Of a stretch of 64,000 bases of DNA, positions 23,965 through 35,263 are shown piece by piece. The stretch comes from Circinella minor. Taxonomy: Eukaryota; Mucoromycota; Mucoromycetes; Mucorales; Lichtheimiaceae. The notes beneath the pieces were generated by a model that had not been told where the DNA came from, did not search any database, and worked only from the letters and a program-made list of their open reading frames with translations. The number at the start of each line of letters is the position of its first letter. Positions within the stretch are counted from its first letter, which is position 1. The stretch covers positions 82,843 through 146,842 of the forward strand of contig JAEPRB010000085.1 of assembly GCA_016758965.1 (NCBI GenBank), given 5' to 3'. The position numbers and the translations under genes were made by a program.

Positions 23965-25659
23965 TATATATTTATAAAAAAAAAACAAGATGAATATTAT
24001 GTTTTGACATCAAATCACAAACTAATTTAGTATCATAAAATTATGTCGTTTCCTGACACGGTTTCCGACGCCATCATATCCTCATGTAACAATTTAAAAA
24101 TTTAAAGGATTTGATTCTGACACACCAAGAAGATAATTTTGGCCCCTATTTTGTTTTTTCATTTTGACGTTAGAATGTTTTATAATTTCGTAGTCAATAT
24201 GGCGCATGACGAATCATAACTTTGTGCTTTGTTATTTATTTTTGCTTTTTGATAATATCACAATGGCGCATGATAAATTGAAATATAACAAGACTGCAAT
24301 GGAAGGTACATTATATGATGAGTATATATATATATATACAAACAGACATACAATTATGAATGATTAAGAAGCCATAGAAGTCCAAGAAAATCTACACAAT
24401 ATTGTCAACCTTGATTTTGGAGATAAAAACAGTCTACTTTCTCTTATGTAATTGACAAAGGTTGTGAATCATTTGGAAAAGATAAAAGTAAGATGAAAAG
24501 GTCATATGGAAAATAGGATACAAATCATCATGTTCCATACTCTTCCATACTGTTATTATTTTTACAAAAAACATTTTGATACGTAGTATATTTTCACTCT
24601 ACGTATTTTTAAATTAGGCGTATGATTTTTATTTCTTTACTACGTAACCGTACTAGACTATAATTTCCTTTTTTTTATTGCTAGTATCATTATCAATATT
24701 ATTTTCCTGAAATTTTCTACGTATTTGATGTATTTACATATCTATTTTTTCTAAAAAAAAAAATTACCCACCTGTATCTATCCGTTCTGTCATCTTGTTT
24801 TTGAACAAAATAAAAATAAAACTTACAAATGTTATTATTGATATCCCGTAAATAACCCCTTAAAAAGTGGCAAAATGATTAGAGATGTAATACATCACAT
24901 GAGAATGGTTCTAAATAGTAATAATATTTAGAAATAAAAATACGGCGCTGAAGATCACCACATGGACAAAAATACATCTTTTCTTTTGTCAAAATGAGAT
25001 CAGATCTATCTTGGAAAAGTTGTGACTAATTATTTAATAGTGTCGCCGGAGATACATGTTCAACATACAAAGTGGGGCAACCCCCCCCTCCAGAATTGCC
25101 AAAAAAGATGGGAAATCGATCAAAGTTTATTTTATTCAATGAAGATTGAATTGGCCTGAACGTCTATGTATATGGTTTCTTCCTTGCGGTATTTTAAGTA
25201 AGATTATATATCAGTAAAAGAATAGATGGCGTTAACTGAACACCCCAAATCCAAGAAAAGTTACATTAGTGTTTTAAGGGGTAGGAGTGGGGAATAGACG
25301 GCTGCATTACAGCTGACGGTATTCTAAAAAAAACAAATGCTTTCACAGGTACGTACTGATGATCCATACATTGGAATAAATAATAGAAAGTATAATATTA
25401 TGTAGATCTGTACTTTTGCTTCATAGTTCTGTCAACACGTCACTACGTGTAAAACAGAAACTAGAAATAACTTGCATTAAAGTAACAAAAATAAGAGAAC
25501 ACTTATTAAGCCCCTACGCCCGCTACATCATTGTTGTTTATACTACTAAATAGTAGAGTCATGAACGCGGGCGAGAAGATTAAAGGACTGTATATAAAGT
25601 GAATTTTTTTTATTATCAAATTAACTATATCTTTCTTCATTCCACAATCAAACACCATC
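23965..25659. other. Upstream region of microexon gene B
   Basis: Homologous to 12,114-13,787. No supported gene was found. It keeps the TATA box and leader; differences include C-runs and several TACGTA sites. Confidence 0.5.
25591..25599 (+). promoter_or_regulatory. TATA box of microexon peptide gene B
   Basis: TATATAAAG lies 61 bp before the ATG at 25,660, the same spacing as in copy A, and is followed by the conserved leader ATCTTTCTTCATTC. Confidence 0.6.
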
Positions 25660-27556
25660 ATGAAATATTCTACTATCATTTTCTTTGCCTGTGCTTTGGT
25701 CCTTTCCGCAGCATACACAGGTAATGCTCAACCAATTGTTGACACTCAAACTACTAATAGTAATACTGGCGCTCAGAGAAACAGTTGTAAGTTAGAATAT
25801 AAGGGAGTGGAGTTCATGGCTCTTATAATAAAAGAATAAATATTAAATACTAACAGGATTTATTGTAAAAATGATCAATGACATCTATTACCTTTAAACG
25901 AAATGTGTGAATTATTAATAGTCGGTAAGTAGTGGAGTTAACGTTTTTTATAATGACCAGAGTGAAAGAAACAAATACTAACAGAATTCATTGTAAAATT
26001 ATATATCATATTCAATACTTTAAAACCAAATGTTTGGATTACGTATTAATAGTGGGTAAGTAGTGGAGTTGATGTGTTTTTTTTTATAATGACAGGAAAA
26101 AAAAGAACAAATATTAATAGAATTTATTATAAAAATTATGAATGGCACCCATTACTTTAAAATCAAATCAATAGCTCGTAAGTTAAAAAAATAAAAAAAG
26201 TGGAGTTAACTTTTGTTATAACGGCTCAAAAAAAAAAAAAAAAAAAACCAATACTAACAGAATTCTTTGTAAAAATTATAAATGACATCCATTATGTACT
26301 TTAAAACCCAATGTACGGATGATTAATAGGTCGTAAGTTAAAAATAAAGGAGTCGAGCTAACCTTTGTTATATTGAACAAATACTAACAGAATTCAATGT
26401 AAAAATTATAAATGACATTTATTACTTTAAAATCAAATGTTTGGATTACGTATTAATAGAGGGTAAGTGAGAAAATAAGGAAGTGGAGTTAACGCTTCTT
26501 ATGATGGAATGAAAAAGACCAAATACGTACTAACATAACTTATTATAAATATTATAAATGATATGCATTACTTTGAAATCACTGTATGGATTATTAATAG
26601 ATGTAAGTAGTATAGTTACGTAGCGTTTTTTATAATGACAGGACAAAGAACAAATACTAACAAAATTCATTGTAAAATTATATATGATATTCAATACTTT
26701 AAAATCAAATGTTTGGATTCTTAATAGTGGGTAAATAGTGGAGCTGATGTTTTATTCATAATGACAGGAAAAAGAACAAATATTAACAAAGTTTATTGTA
26801 AAAATTATAATTATCATCCATTACTTTAAAATCAAATGCGTGGATTATTAATAGCCTGTAAGTAGTGAAGATCATGTTTTTTTTATAATAAAAGAAAAAT
26901 TATCAAGTACTGACAGAATTTATTGTAAAAATTATAACTGGCATTCATTACTTCAAAACCAAATGTATGGATGATTAATAGGGAGTAAGTATAAATGGAG
27001 TTATGTAACGCTTTTTATAATGACAGAAAAAAAAACAAATACTAACAGAATTTATCATAAAACTATCTATGATATTCAATACTTTAAAATCAAATGTTTG
27101 TATTATTAATAGTTTGTAAGTTAAAAAAAAATAAGGAAGAGCAGTTAACATTTCTTATAATGACAGAAAAAAGATCAAATACTAACAAAATTTATTGTAA
27201 AATTACAAATGACATTCATTACTTTAAAATCAAATGCGTGGATTATAAATATAGCCAGTAAGTCAAAAAAAAAGAAAAGTGAAGGAGCGGCGCTAACAGT
27301 TCTTTTAATGATACAAAAAAGTGCAAATACTAACAGAATTTATTATAATAATTATAAATTAACATCCATAAATTTGAAACCAAATATGTGGATTATTAAT
27401 AGTCGGTAAGTTAGAAAATAAGGGAGCGAAATTAGCATTTCTATAAAGACAAAAATCACTTTTATAGAACTGGGTAGTCGTTCAAAAAAGAACAAATACT
27501 AACAGAGTTCATTGTAAAAAAAAATATAGGCTAGAACCAGAAGTGACCCTGTCTGA
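25660..27556 (+). CDS. Secreted peptide encoded by single-codon microexons (copy B)
   Basis: Exon 1 (25,660-25,786) is again exactly 127 nt and ends in phase 1; its signal peptide differs from copy A only in STAYT to SAAYT. Microexons follow at 25922 TCG, 26053 TGG, 26175 CTC, 26330 GTC, 26460 AGG, 26601 AT (two bases), 26728 TGG, 26855 CCT, 26982 GGA, 27113 TTT, 27255 CCA and 27403 TCG. The terminal exon starts at 27,530. Using all of them gives the tail FVARQDWPGFPSARTRSDPV with stop TGA at 27,554. Skipping the 2-nt exon gives FVARQVAWISIG and TAG at 27,532, the position equivalent to the copy A stop. The tail has no cysteine and no resemblance to copy A. The 5' site after the eighth exon is GTAAAT. 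Because of the 2-nt exon this copy could be damaged; which splice form is used is unknown. Confidence 0.65.
25787..27529 (+). repeat. Tandem array of 13 intron-repeat units (copy B)
   Basis: Units of 122-155 bp have the same consensus order as copy A. Some carry a CGTA insertion at a TA inside the otherwise fixed motifs, for example GGATTACGTATTAATAG at 26,037 and 26,444 and AAATACGTACTAAC at 26,521. Unit number differs from copy A (13 against 19). Confidence 0.88.
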
Positions 27557-27853
27557 GTTGAAGTCATATAATAGGAACCAACGGACAGACTATTAGGCTT
27601 GGATAAAAGGAGTGGCAAGAATCAATTATCTCCTATACTGTAGCTATGATTACCTGTTTGTTTGTTTCTTGAAAATAATTCTATTAAGATCATTAGCTAT
27701 TATATTGGAGATATTATTGTTACTACAGAAATAATTCTTTTATACTGTGATATAATGCATTTCATTTTATGATTGATTGCCTAAAAATAACACTTTTTAT
27801 TCGGGGGATTATAATTATGGAAAGTTTAATCTTGTGGGTTAGAACAATATATA

Positions 27854-30250
27854 CAGTAAGTATTCGCTAAACCGGTACTCGTTAAACCGGTATTTCGCTA
27901 AACCGGTAGTGTCTCTCAATTATTTTTTATATACTTAGTAAAATACCGGTAATTCCCTAAACCGGTATCCGGTGAACCTTTCCAAATATTTACCGGAGTT
28001 ATATTAGTCTTTTTTCCTTATATATATATATATGTGTGTGTGTATATAGATAATATTAATTTTTTTATTGGTTCTGTGATCAAATCGGATAATATTTTTA
28101 TGATTTAATTGGTAAAATCAGTGATTCGAGCTTGTTTATATGTCACCTCAGCTCTTTCCTTTGTTTCTAGAAGCTTAATTTTTTTTCGGACCAAGTAAAA
28201 AATATCCAGATCGTCCTGGTCATCTAGGGAAAGTCTGTTAACAAATTGCTGGTAGTATTGCCTTTTTTCCGCCAATTTGAGACGGAGACTTTCTTCTTCT
28301 TCCTCGATTACATCTTCCTCAATTTCTTCATCTACTTGTTTTTCATCATCTACTATATAATTGTGTTGTTAATAAAATTTATTCCTGCTTATTTATACAA
28401 CTGCTTAACATACTCGATATTAATACATACTTTGTTGCGAATTCATCAACTGATTGAAACGCTGATCCATTGTCAAAATTTCATGAATGTCATCATTTTC
28501 ATCATTAGAAGATAGGTTGACTGTATTAAGACTATCTTCGCCTGTACCAACTGTTACAAGATGACTGTTGATTTGTTCATTTAAATCAAGATCATCTTTC
28601 AAAACGGCGGCTTCCTGTGCAGCAAGTTCTTCTTCAGAAACTTCATTAGACATAAGGCCAGTGTGAAGAAAACAATTCCTGATTGTTTCAGGTGTTACTC
28701 TTTCCCATGCCATTTTTGACCAATCCAGAGCCTGTTTCAATTTGATATCATAAAGTTTTTCAAGCTTCCCTTCATTATATCTAATAGTCGCTTGATGGAA
28801 TAACATGGCACTAGATATATAATAATTATGTAAGTTATTTAAACAGAAAACTGATGATTAAAATGTGTATAAAAGTATACTATTAAGGTATCATGCATAC
28901 CGGTATTTCTTTTTGAATGCAGCAATGATTCCAGCATCGAGGGGTTGGTAATGCGAAGTAGTATTTGGTGGGAGCATGCAGATCTCAATGTTTTCTAGCT
29001 TTATGTCCAAATTTTTATGTGAAGGAGCATTGTCCATCAGCAAAAGAACTCTTTTACCTTTATGAGCGGCGTATACAGCACTATCAATTTTTCTTAAGAT
29101 TTTTCTGAAAATCTCTTTTGTCATCCATGCCTTTGTGTTGTTATAGTACTTGTACGCATTGGAAACTATAGACAAAATAATTTAAATCATAAATAAAAAC
29201 TTTAAATTTTAATTATGAGCCAAATATATTTACTTACTTTTTCCATTAAATCCTTGCCCAGTTTCATATCGACCAATAAAATAAGGAGAGATTCGATGGG
29301 ATCCATCAGCATTACAAACACAAACAACAGTAATTCGATTCTTATCGACTTTGAGACCACCAATTGACTGTTTAGATATAGTTCGCCGTGGTACTTGCTT
29401 ATAAAAGAGCCCTGTCTCATCAATATTATAGATGCGTTCAGGTGGAAACTCAGAAATCTTCGCTTTCACAGCATTGAATTCATCTTGAATGTTATCAGCA
29501 TTAACCTCCACCTCTCCAGATTCACCATGGATACGACGAGATTTAAAACCATATCGCCTCATAAACTTAGTTAACCAGCCAATGGAAAACTGGAAATCCT
29601 CTGGTACTTCAAGCTGTCGACGCCTACACTGGATTTTGGCTTGGTGAATAATGCTTGCCATGGAGATAGGTTGGCTTGCATTAGCCATATCAGTAATGTA
29701 CTGGGCAAGTAACAATTCAAGTTCTGGGAGTGCAGGTTCTCGAATTTTTTTGGCATTAAGACGGTGTTCAGTCATTGCCATATATTCTTCTTCTTTCTTC
29801 AAAATATCACTTATAGTTTGTTGACCAGGTAATTTATCCAGCTTAAATTCGTCTTTAGCCCATCGAGCAAGTTCAGATTGAGTTATTTTTTCTCTTTGCT
29901 TTTTCAAACAAATAGCAAGTTTTTGGCGGTTTGTCAATGAAGATTTTTTGCCCATTATTGATAATAATTAATAGTCGATAATTGAATACAGTAAAGTAAG
30001 AATAAAATAAAAGAATAAAAACGATCTTTATTAAAGAAAATGTCATCTTTCTTTATATAATATAGCTTAATTTAATTATAGTTATTCTTCCAGTATATTC
30101 TACATATTACTACCAGCTTAATTTGGCTATAGTTATTTTTCCAGTATATTCTATTACTATAGACTGAGTTTCAATTCGTTAAACCGGTAATTCGCTAAAC
30201 CGGTGCCAATCCTCACATATATTGGGTACCGGTTTAGCGAATACTTACTG
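27854..30250 (-). mobile_element. Intact Tigger/pogo DNA transposon
   Basis: Perfect 24-bp terminal inverted repeats lie at 27,854-27,877 (starting CAGTAAGTATTCGCTAAACC) and 30,227-30,250, flanked by TA on both sides (27,852-27,853 and 30,251-30,252). Subterminal copies of TTCGCTAAACCGGTA repeat just inside both ends. It encodes one apparently complete transposase on the minus strand. The matching uninterrupted site is at about 16,848 in copy A, so insertion followed the duplication. Confidence 0.93.
28420..29955 (-). CDS. Tigger/pogo-type DDE transposase
   Basis: Cuts and joins its own element at the terminal repeats. Exons on the minus strand are 29955-29238, 29165-28901 and 28810-28420. 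Phases agree and the total is 457 residues. The N-terminus (MGKKSSLTNRQKLAICLKKQ) starts the first helix-turn-helix of the CENP-B/pogo type. A second DNA-binding block follows (FQFSIGWLTKFMRRYGFKSR, about residues 120-140). The catalytic core shows the acidic triad in NIDETGLFYK, LLMDNAPSHK and YQPLDAGIIAAFKKKYR. The tail is acidic. Both introns have good GTAAGT or GTATGC and TAG borders. No stop or frameshift was found, so the element may still be active; this rests on sequence integrity only. Confidence 0.92.
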
Positions 30251-30284
30251 TAAGTACAAAATAATTGTAATCAATGTTATACAG

Positions 30285-30440
30285 TGATTATTCTTTAAAC
30301 CGGTACTCGTTAAACCGGTAGTGTTTCTTAATTATTTTTATATACTTAGTAAAATACCGATAATTCGCTAGACCGTTTTTATATGGTGAACCTTTCCAAA
30401 TATTTACCAGAGTTATCCGTATTAGTCTTTCGGTTGCTTT
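30285..30440. mobile_element. Second Tigger terminal fragment
   Basis: AAACCGGTACTCGTTAAACC and the following 120 bases repeat the left subterminal region of the intact element (27,870-28,010), including TATACTTAGTAAAATACCG and GGTGAACCTTTCCAAATATT, but are more diverged. It is a solo fragment just outside the intact copy, marking an older insertion at nearly the same place. Confidence 0.7.
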
Positions 30441-30907
30441 TTTTCTGTTGATACGTATGAATACTTTTTTATAACCGTTTTCTAATACAGTCCCTCCACT
30501 CCCAAAGTTCGTAAACCTACAAATGAAATTCGTTTGACAACAACCAAATGAAAATAGGATGTATAATAACTTTGCTGACATAATAATACGATTTTCTGTA
30601 ATATAAAGACATTATTATACAGGTATGATGAGTACAACAAACACACAACATTTTGCTCAGATATTATAAAGTACAGTATATTTTTGGTAAAGATAAATAA
30701 ATAAAAGTACATCGATACAAAAATTTTGGAATTGAGAAAGAAAATTAATAATATTTGAAGTTGTATAGTATACTTATTACAAAAACAGGTCGACGAAATG
30801 CATTAAAAAATATAAAGTACGTACAAAGAACAAAAAAAAAATTAATATAACCAAGCAAGAGATTTTGTAATGAAAATAAATGTATGAGATTTTGGTACGT
30901 TGACATT

Positions 30908-32782
30908 TTAACGAATTTCAAACATTCGTTCTTCCAGTATGAGATCATCGAAAAAGTGATTATCATCTTTTACAGAACACATACCGATTGCCTCGTAGTA
31001 ATCTTGGTTCCTCTTGATAACAGGGTAGCGTACAGTGTCGTTTTTATGCGTTGTAAACCGTACACCGGTGAGTATTACATATTGTCTATCAGCTTGAAAT
31101 ACTTCTGTTAAATCATCAAAACTAAACCATGCTACCGGAAGATCGGAACTTTCAGGTATCCATTGAAGATTCTTTTTTATCTGAAAAAAGTGTGATAAAT
31201 TTGGAATAGATACCATGATATCAACATAAGCTCCAGGGAATAGTTGGGTGTCCCCTCTTCGTATTTTGTAAAGCCCTATAAGCTTTTCATTAGAAGAGTC
31301 TGGTAATCGTAATCTAATCACTAGTGTCCAGCAACCCTCGCCATTCAATTTTTGTTGAGGAAGAGATGGTATATCTTCGAATGCGATAGATTGAAAGTCC
31401 AACATTTCGGTATAATATCGTCTATTCGGTATTCCACAACATGTTACCTGTAAAGTTTCTTCAATGACCATGTAATTGTTCATACATGTTTCGTAACCAC
31501 CATATTTATAATGCTCTCCATTAACACCTGTCCAAGATGGTAAATCATATTTTTTTATGGGAATACCGTTTTCTGTACCTCTTTTGGTGTCATCTTCGAT
31601 ACCACGGTTGTTGAATGCGGTTTTACACATGGTTTTATAACCATGATCTGTATATGGTCCAAAACATAGAATACTGAGATCTTTTTTTGCTAAAAGATAA
31701 TAAAATCGCATCATCAGTTCTTCAATATCTTGATTGTAATCAATTGTAATTTGTTCCATAATCTCCGGAAAGATGTTTGCAAGTGCAAATACGCGGTCAT
31801 GTTCTTTGGTGCTTGTGCGTGCGTGGGCATAATGTAAGATAGTGGCAACATCGCAGTCAAATTCCCTGTGACAAATTGGAAATATTTCCTTGGACATGCG
31901 ATTTGACCAACAATTTACGTAGGGACCCACAAAAAGCATGTTTCTTGATAGTAGTGTCTCTTCCAAAGTCCACATACGCTTCATCCATTGAGATCCTAGA
32001 AAATGGTCGTAATCAATTTCGTAAGACCAAAAGTCGTTTCCAAGGACGAAACTGAGTAGCTTTGTCACTACCATTGTTTGTGTTGATTGTGTTGTCACTA
32101 ACTCTAATACCGATGGTGTTGTCACTAACTCTGATACTGATAGTCGTTTCAGAATAATTGACAATAACAATGCTCTTATCGCAAAGTCTGGTTTAAATGG
32201 TATTTTCGTTAACTCTGGTACCAATGCTATTGTACAATGTGCATTTTTGTATATCTTATGCATCTGACGAATTTCACAGCGTTTTTCCTCGTCGTCATTT
32301 TGGTTGATGCACATTTGATCATACCAAATATATTTAATATTAAAATCCTTGCATATCTCTTGTATAACTTTTTCAAATGTGACAGACTTGGTTAGTTTAA
32401 GAAATTTTAAAATTTTTTGTAAACGCGTGGCTGGATATACAATTTTGTGTTTTCCTTCATCATTCCGTTCTGTATTCCCCGTGGTTACATTTTTTACAAC
32501 TTTGCCGGATTGATTCCATGAATAAGATAGTGCACAATATCCTTCCTGGACTTCAGAACTTTGAACAACTACCATATCTGATGTACGAACTAGGTAACTC
32601 GGCATAAATTGTGGTCTATCCAGCGTTGATGGTACTTTATCGGCTGGTGGGACGGGGGTATAACGTTTGAAGTAACCTGGACTTTCATCTAGTTCTGGTG
32701 CAAATCGCTTCTTGGAGTATGTAATATACGTCATTGTTTTCTGTTTTGAATATAATAAATTGGTCAGTCTATATAGTCTCAT
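30908..32782 (-). CDS. HET-domain protein
   Basis: A single 624-residue exon. HET domains of filamentous fungi act in heterokaryon incompatibility and related cell-death responses; here the domain is recognised by YCALSYSWNQSG (about residues 82-93), YIWYDQMCINQ (151-161) with the following EIRQMHKIYKNA, WMKRMWTLEE, and HDRVFALANIFPE. The C-terminal half (about 400-624) shows no repeat or NTPase motif that I recognise. A short duplicated stretch (SELVTTPSV/LELVTTQST) lies near residue 220. The start may be the first ATG or the second one (MTYITYSKKR) 16 codons later. It lies beside the Tigger insertions, outside the tandem duplication. What it recognises is unknown; its role outside Ascomycota is inference. 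Confidence 0.88.
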   Translation of the reverse strand: MRLYRLTNLLYSKQKTMTYITYSKKRFAPELDESPGYFKRYTPVPPADKVPSTLDRPQFMPSYLVRTSDMVVVQSSEVQEGYCALSYSWNQSGKVVKNVTTGNTERNDEGKHKIVYPATRLQKILKFLKLTKSVTFEKVIQEICKDFNIKYIWYDQMCINQNDDEEKRCEIRQMHKIYKNAHCTIALVPELTKIPFKPDFAIRALLLSIILKRLSVSELVTTPSVLELVTTQSTQTMVVTKLLSFVLGNDFWSYEIDYDHFLGSQWMKRMWTLEETLLSRNMLFVGPYVNCWSNRMSKEIFPICHREFDCDVATILHYAHARTSTKEHDRVFALANIFPEIMEQITIDYNQDIEELMMRFYYLLAKKDLSILCFGPYTDHGYKTMCKTAFNNRGIEDDTKRGTENGIPIKKYDLPSWTGVNGEHYKYGGYETCMNNYMVIEETLQVTCCGIPNRRYYTEMLDFQSIAFEDIPSLPQQKLNGEGCWTLVIRLRLPDSSNEKLIGLYKIRRGDTQLFPGAYVDIMVSIPNLSHFFQIKKNLQWIPESSDLPVAWFSFDDLTEVFQADRQYVILTGVRFTTHKNDTVRYPVIKRNQDYYEAIGMCSVKDDNHFFDDLILEERMFEIR

Positions 32783-32789
32783 TTGATAT

Positions 32790-35260
32790 CCAATATAATC
32801 AATAAAACTGTCATTATAATAAACTTACGACAAAGTAATTTTAGTAGTAGAAAAACTAAATCCCACAAAAGGTTTTTTATGTAACCAAGGATACTGGAGT
32901 AGTGAAGATAGCAGTAATAATGATATTTTATATCAATAATTTTTTTTTTTACAAATGTTTATTTGGTTCAATATACAAGGTATTTTTTTCTTCTTGTACA
33001 CTGGATGTTGTTTAATACAAAGTTGACGAGATAATAATGAAAAGAGAAGAACTGTAAAGTAAACAAAAAAGATAGAAAAAACTGCTTGACTTTTCATTTA
33101 TTTTATTTTGATTTGAAATTTTTTTTTTTTGAAGTTGAACAAAGTGCCTACTCCAGCAAGTTTGATTGTTACACGATAAAAAAACAAAGTAAAAAATATA
33201 TTGTACGCCGGATATTGTTTACGTGCTTAGTTGAAGTACTGTACAGAGCTTAAGAAGAAAGAACATAAATACGTAATGTAGTAGCAAACGTAGTTCTTTT
33301 TATGTGAATTTATACGTAAGGTCTTCAAGTCTATATTTTATATATTTTTATGAGTTGATTATATCAAGAATTTCAATTACTTATTTTCTTTTTACAAAAA
33401 AACAAAAAGTGATGCCGCTGGTAGCTGTTTTCTGATATAATTATCTCTTGTTGTATTTCCAAGCTGAGCTCACTAGATCGGTTCTTTTCTCGATCACTTC
33501 TCTCATCAGGTGGTACAAGGGCGTTTTTTTCTTCTTAGTATTTATCATTCTGTATCAACATGTTTTATACTGTATACCAATTTACGATCCACAACGAGTC
33601 GGCCAATTTGCCCCTGTGAAGGGGACATCATCCATTTAAAAAGCATTATCTTTATATATTTTTTTTCTTACGTACGACGCGTATAGCTTTTTATACCTGC
33701 TTTTTAAAATTGAGCACAAAATGAAACTTTGATATTAGAGTATTTCCAATACGTCCTTAAAAAAAAGGTACTTCAAAATTTTCGAATGTCAATTACGTAG
33801 TAGTTGTCTTTTTTTTTTTTTTACTTGGCTAATTTCCCAGGAGAACAACAATTATATATTGAAAAGGTAAGAAAAAAAAAAAGCGAAGGTTCAGTCTTTT
33901 TGATACCATGTAAAATTCCTACTTACTATTAAATTCCACAAGCCCGGCTGCAACAAAATATTCATCTGTTCAGCCACGGAGAAAAAGCCCTTTATTTCTT
34001 TATCAATGATCAATACACGAGATCTAGGGTTGACCAATGACGAAGAAGTATTCTTGTTACCGTTTAGGTAATATTATAACCAAGATTTTAAGACGTCTTC
34101 CGTTGTACAAGACTGAAAACAAACATCTAGCTGAAACAAATGATTCTTTTCTATTCCTCTTCCATTTTCCCACTATCATCATATTTATTCTTTTATACTT
34201 CGCTGTATCATAAATTGATCTCAAACCACTATAAACTTGAATGTAGTTTCTACGTAAATGACGTAGCTTAATATTCAAAAAGCTAATACGGTCAGACATT
34301 ATATATATCCAATACATAGTACAGTATTACATATGTGGGTATGTAATAAAAAACTTTAGATTATATTAATTACCATGAGCATGAATAAAAATAAACTTCA
34401 TTTTTTTTAGCTTGTCGTATGTTGCATACTTGTAAGCTTGAGCTGTATTTTTTTTTATTACAGTCATAACTTTATGATGGTCGAAATTAATTTTAGTTCG
34501 ACTGTGCACTTATTATAGAAGGCATTAAACGTTTCTAGTAAACTTAACATCTTCCGCATTATCAATATTTGATAAACAGATATTTTTATCTACATTGTAC
34601 CGCGCTGCTGTTGTGGCTACTTCAATATGGGTCATTACTTAGAAATAATGTAACTTGCAGTTTTTGACTCATATCGATTACTTCTTTCGTGAGCAAAGCT
34701 CTTCAAGAGTTACGCGCTCTGTGAACCTTTTTTGTCCAACGATTTTAAAAAGACCTATAAGTAAATACCAAATCGCAATGCTTTGGTCCCATTACAATCA
34801 TGGAATCGTCAAACGAATAGAGCTTGTCAAGATAATCTTGGTGGGGTAACACCTCGATGTTCTCCACAGTTGGAGCAGACGGACATAAAAATCGTCGTCA
34901 GAAGTTATCTGAAAATGAAAATGAAAGGTCGGTAATTATAATGGCCGTAGGAACTTCCCAATTGAGTAAAAAATAATAATTATGCAGCACAACAATAAGC
35001 ATATATGCAATAATGTAACAATAAACCATTATTGAAATAGTTACCAACTAATCACCTTTATTTATGCATACATAAGGAACGTGCTGTGTATAATGTTATT
35101 ATTACTATACATCTTTTATATAATATAAAGACTTGGTGATCATTTACCTATCGGATATTTCAATAAAAAAATAATAAACAAAGATGCACGTAGGCGTATA
35201 GTGAAATAAATAAAATACATTTTTTCTTTTATTTTTCTCTATTTCTTTCACTTATTAACT
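32790..35260. other. Intergenic, no gene seen
   Basis: 2.5 kb with long T and A runs and several TACGTA sites. A minus-strand frame at 34,057-34,317 (86 codons) has no recognisable motif, and I do not call it. No RNA gene or element end could be supported. Confidence 0.4.
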
Positions 35261-35263
35261 TCA

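Larger units (their letters stand above)
17015..30290. repeat. Copy B of the tandem segmental duplication
   Basis: It mirrors copy A in the same orientation. It carries a single 137-bp unit (17,157), a broken paralog of the multi-exon gene, the exonuclease-like fragment and the second microexon gene. Unique to it are 20,640-23,250, with a hAT remnant, and the Tigger transposon at 27,854-30,250. Confidence 0.85.

Noticed and set aside
27209..27409. 66-codon frame within copy B
   Set aside because: It runs across the intron-repeat units and microexons of the peptide gene; its codons are intron consensus sequence.
28246..28515. Plus-strand Phe/Ile-rich frame
   Set aside because: Overlaps the 3' exon of the minus-strand transposase and its non-coding tail.
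34057..34317. 86-codon minus-strand frame
   Set aside because: No motif, no paralog in the window and no splice or promoter support.
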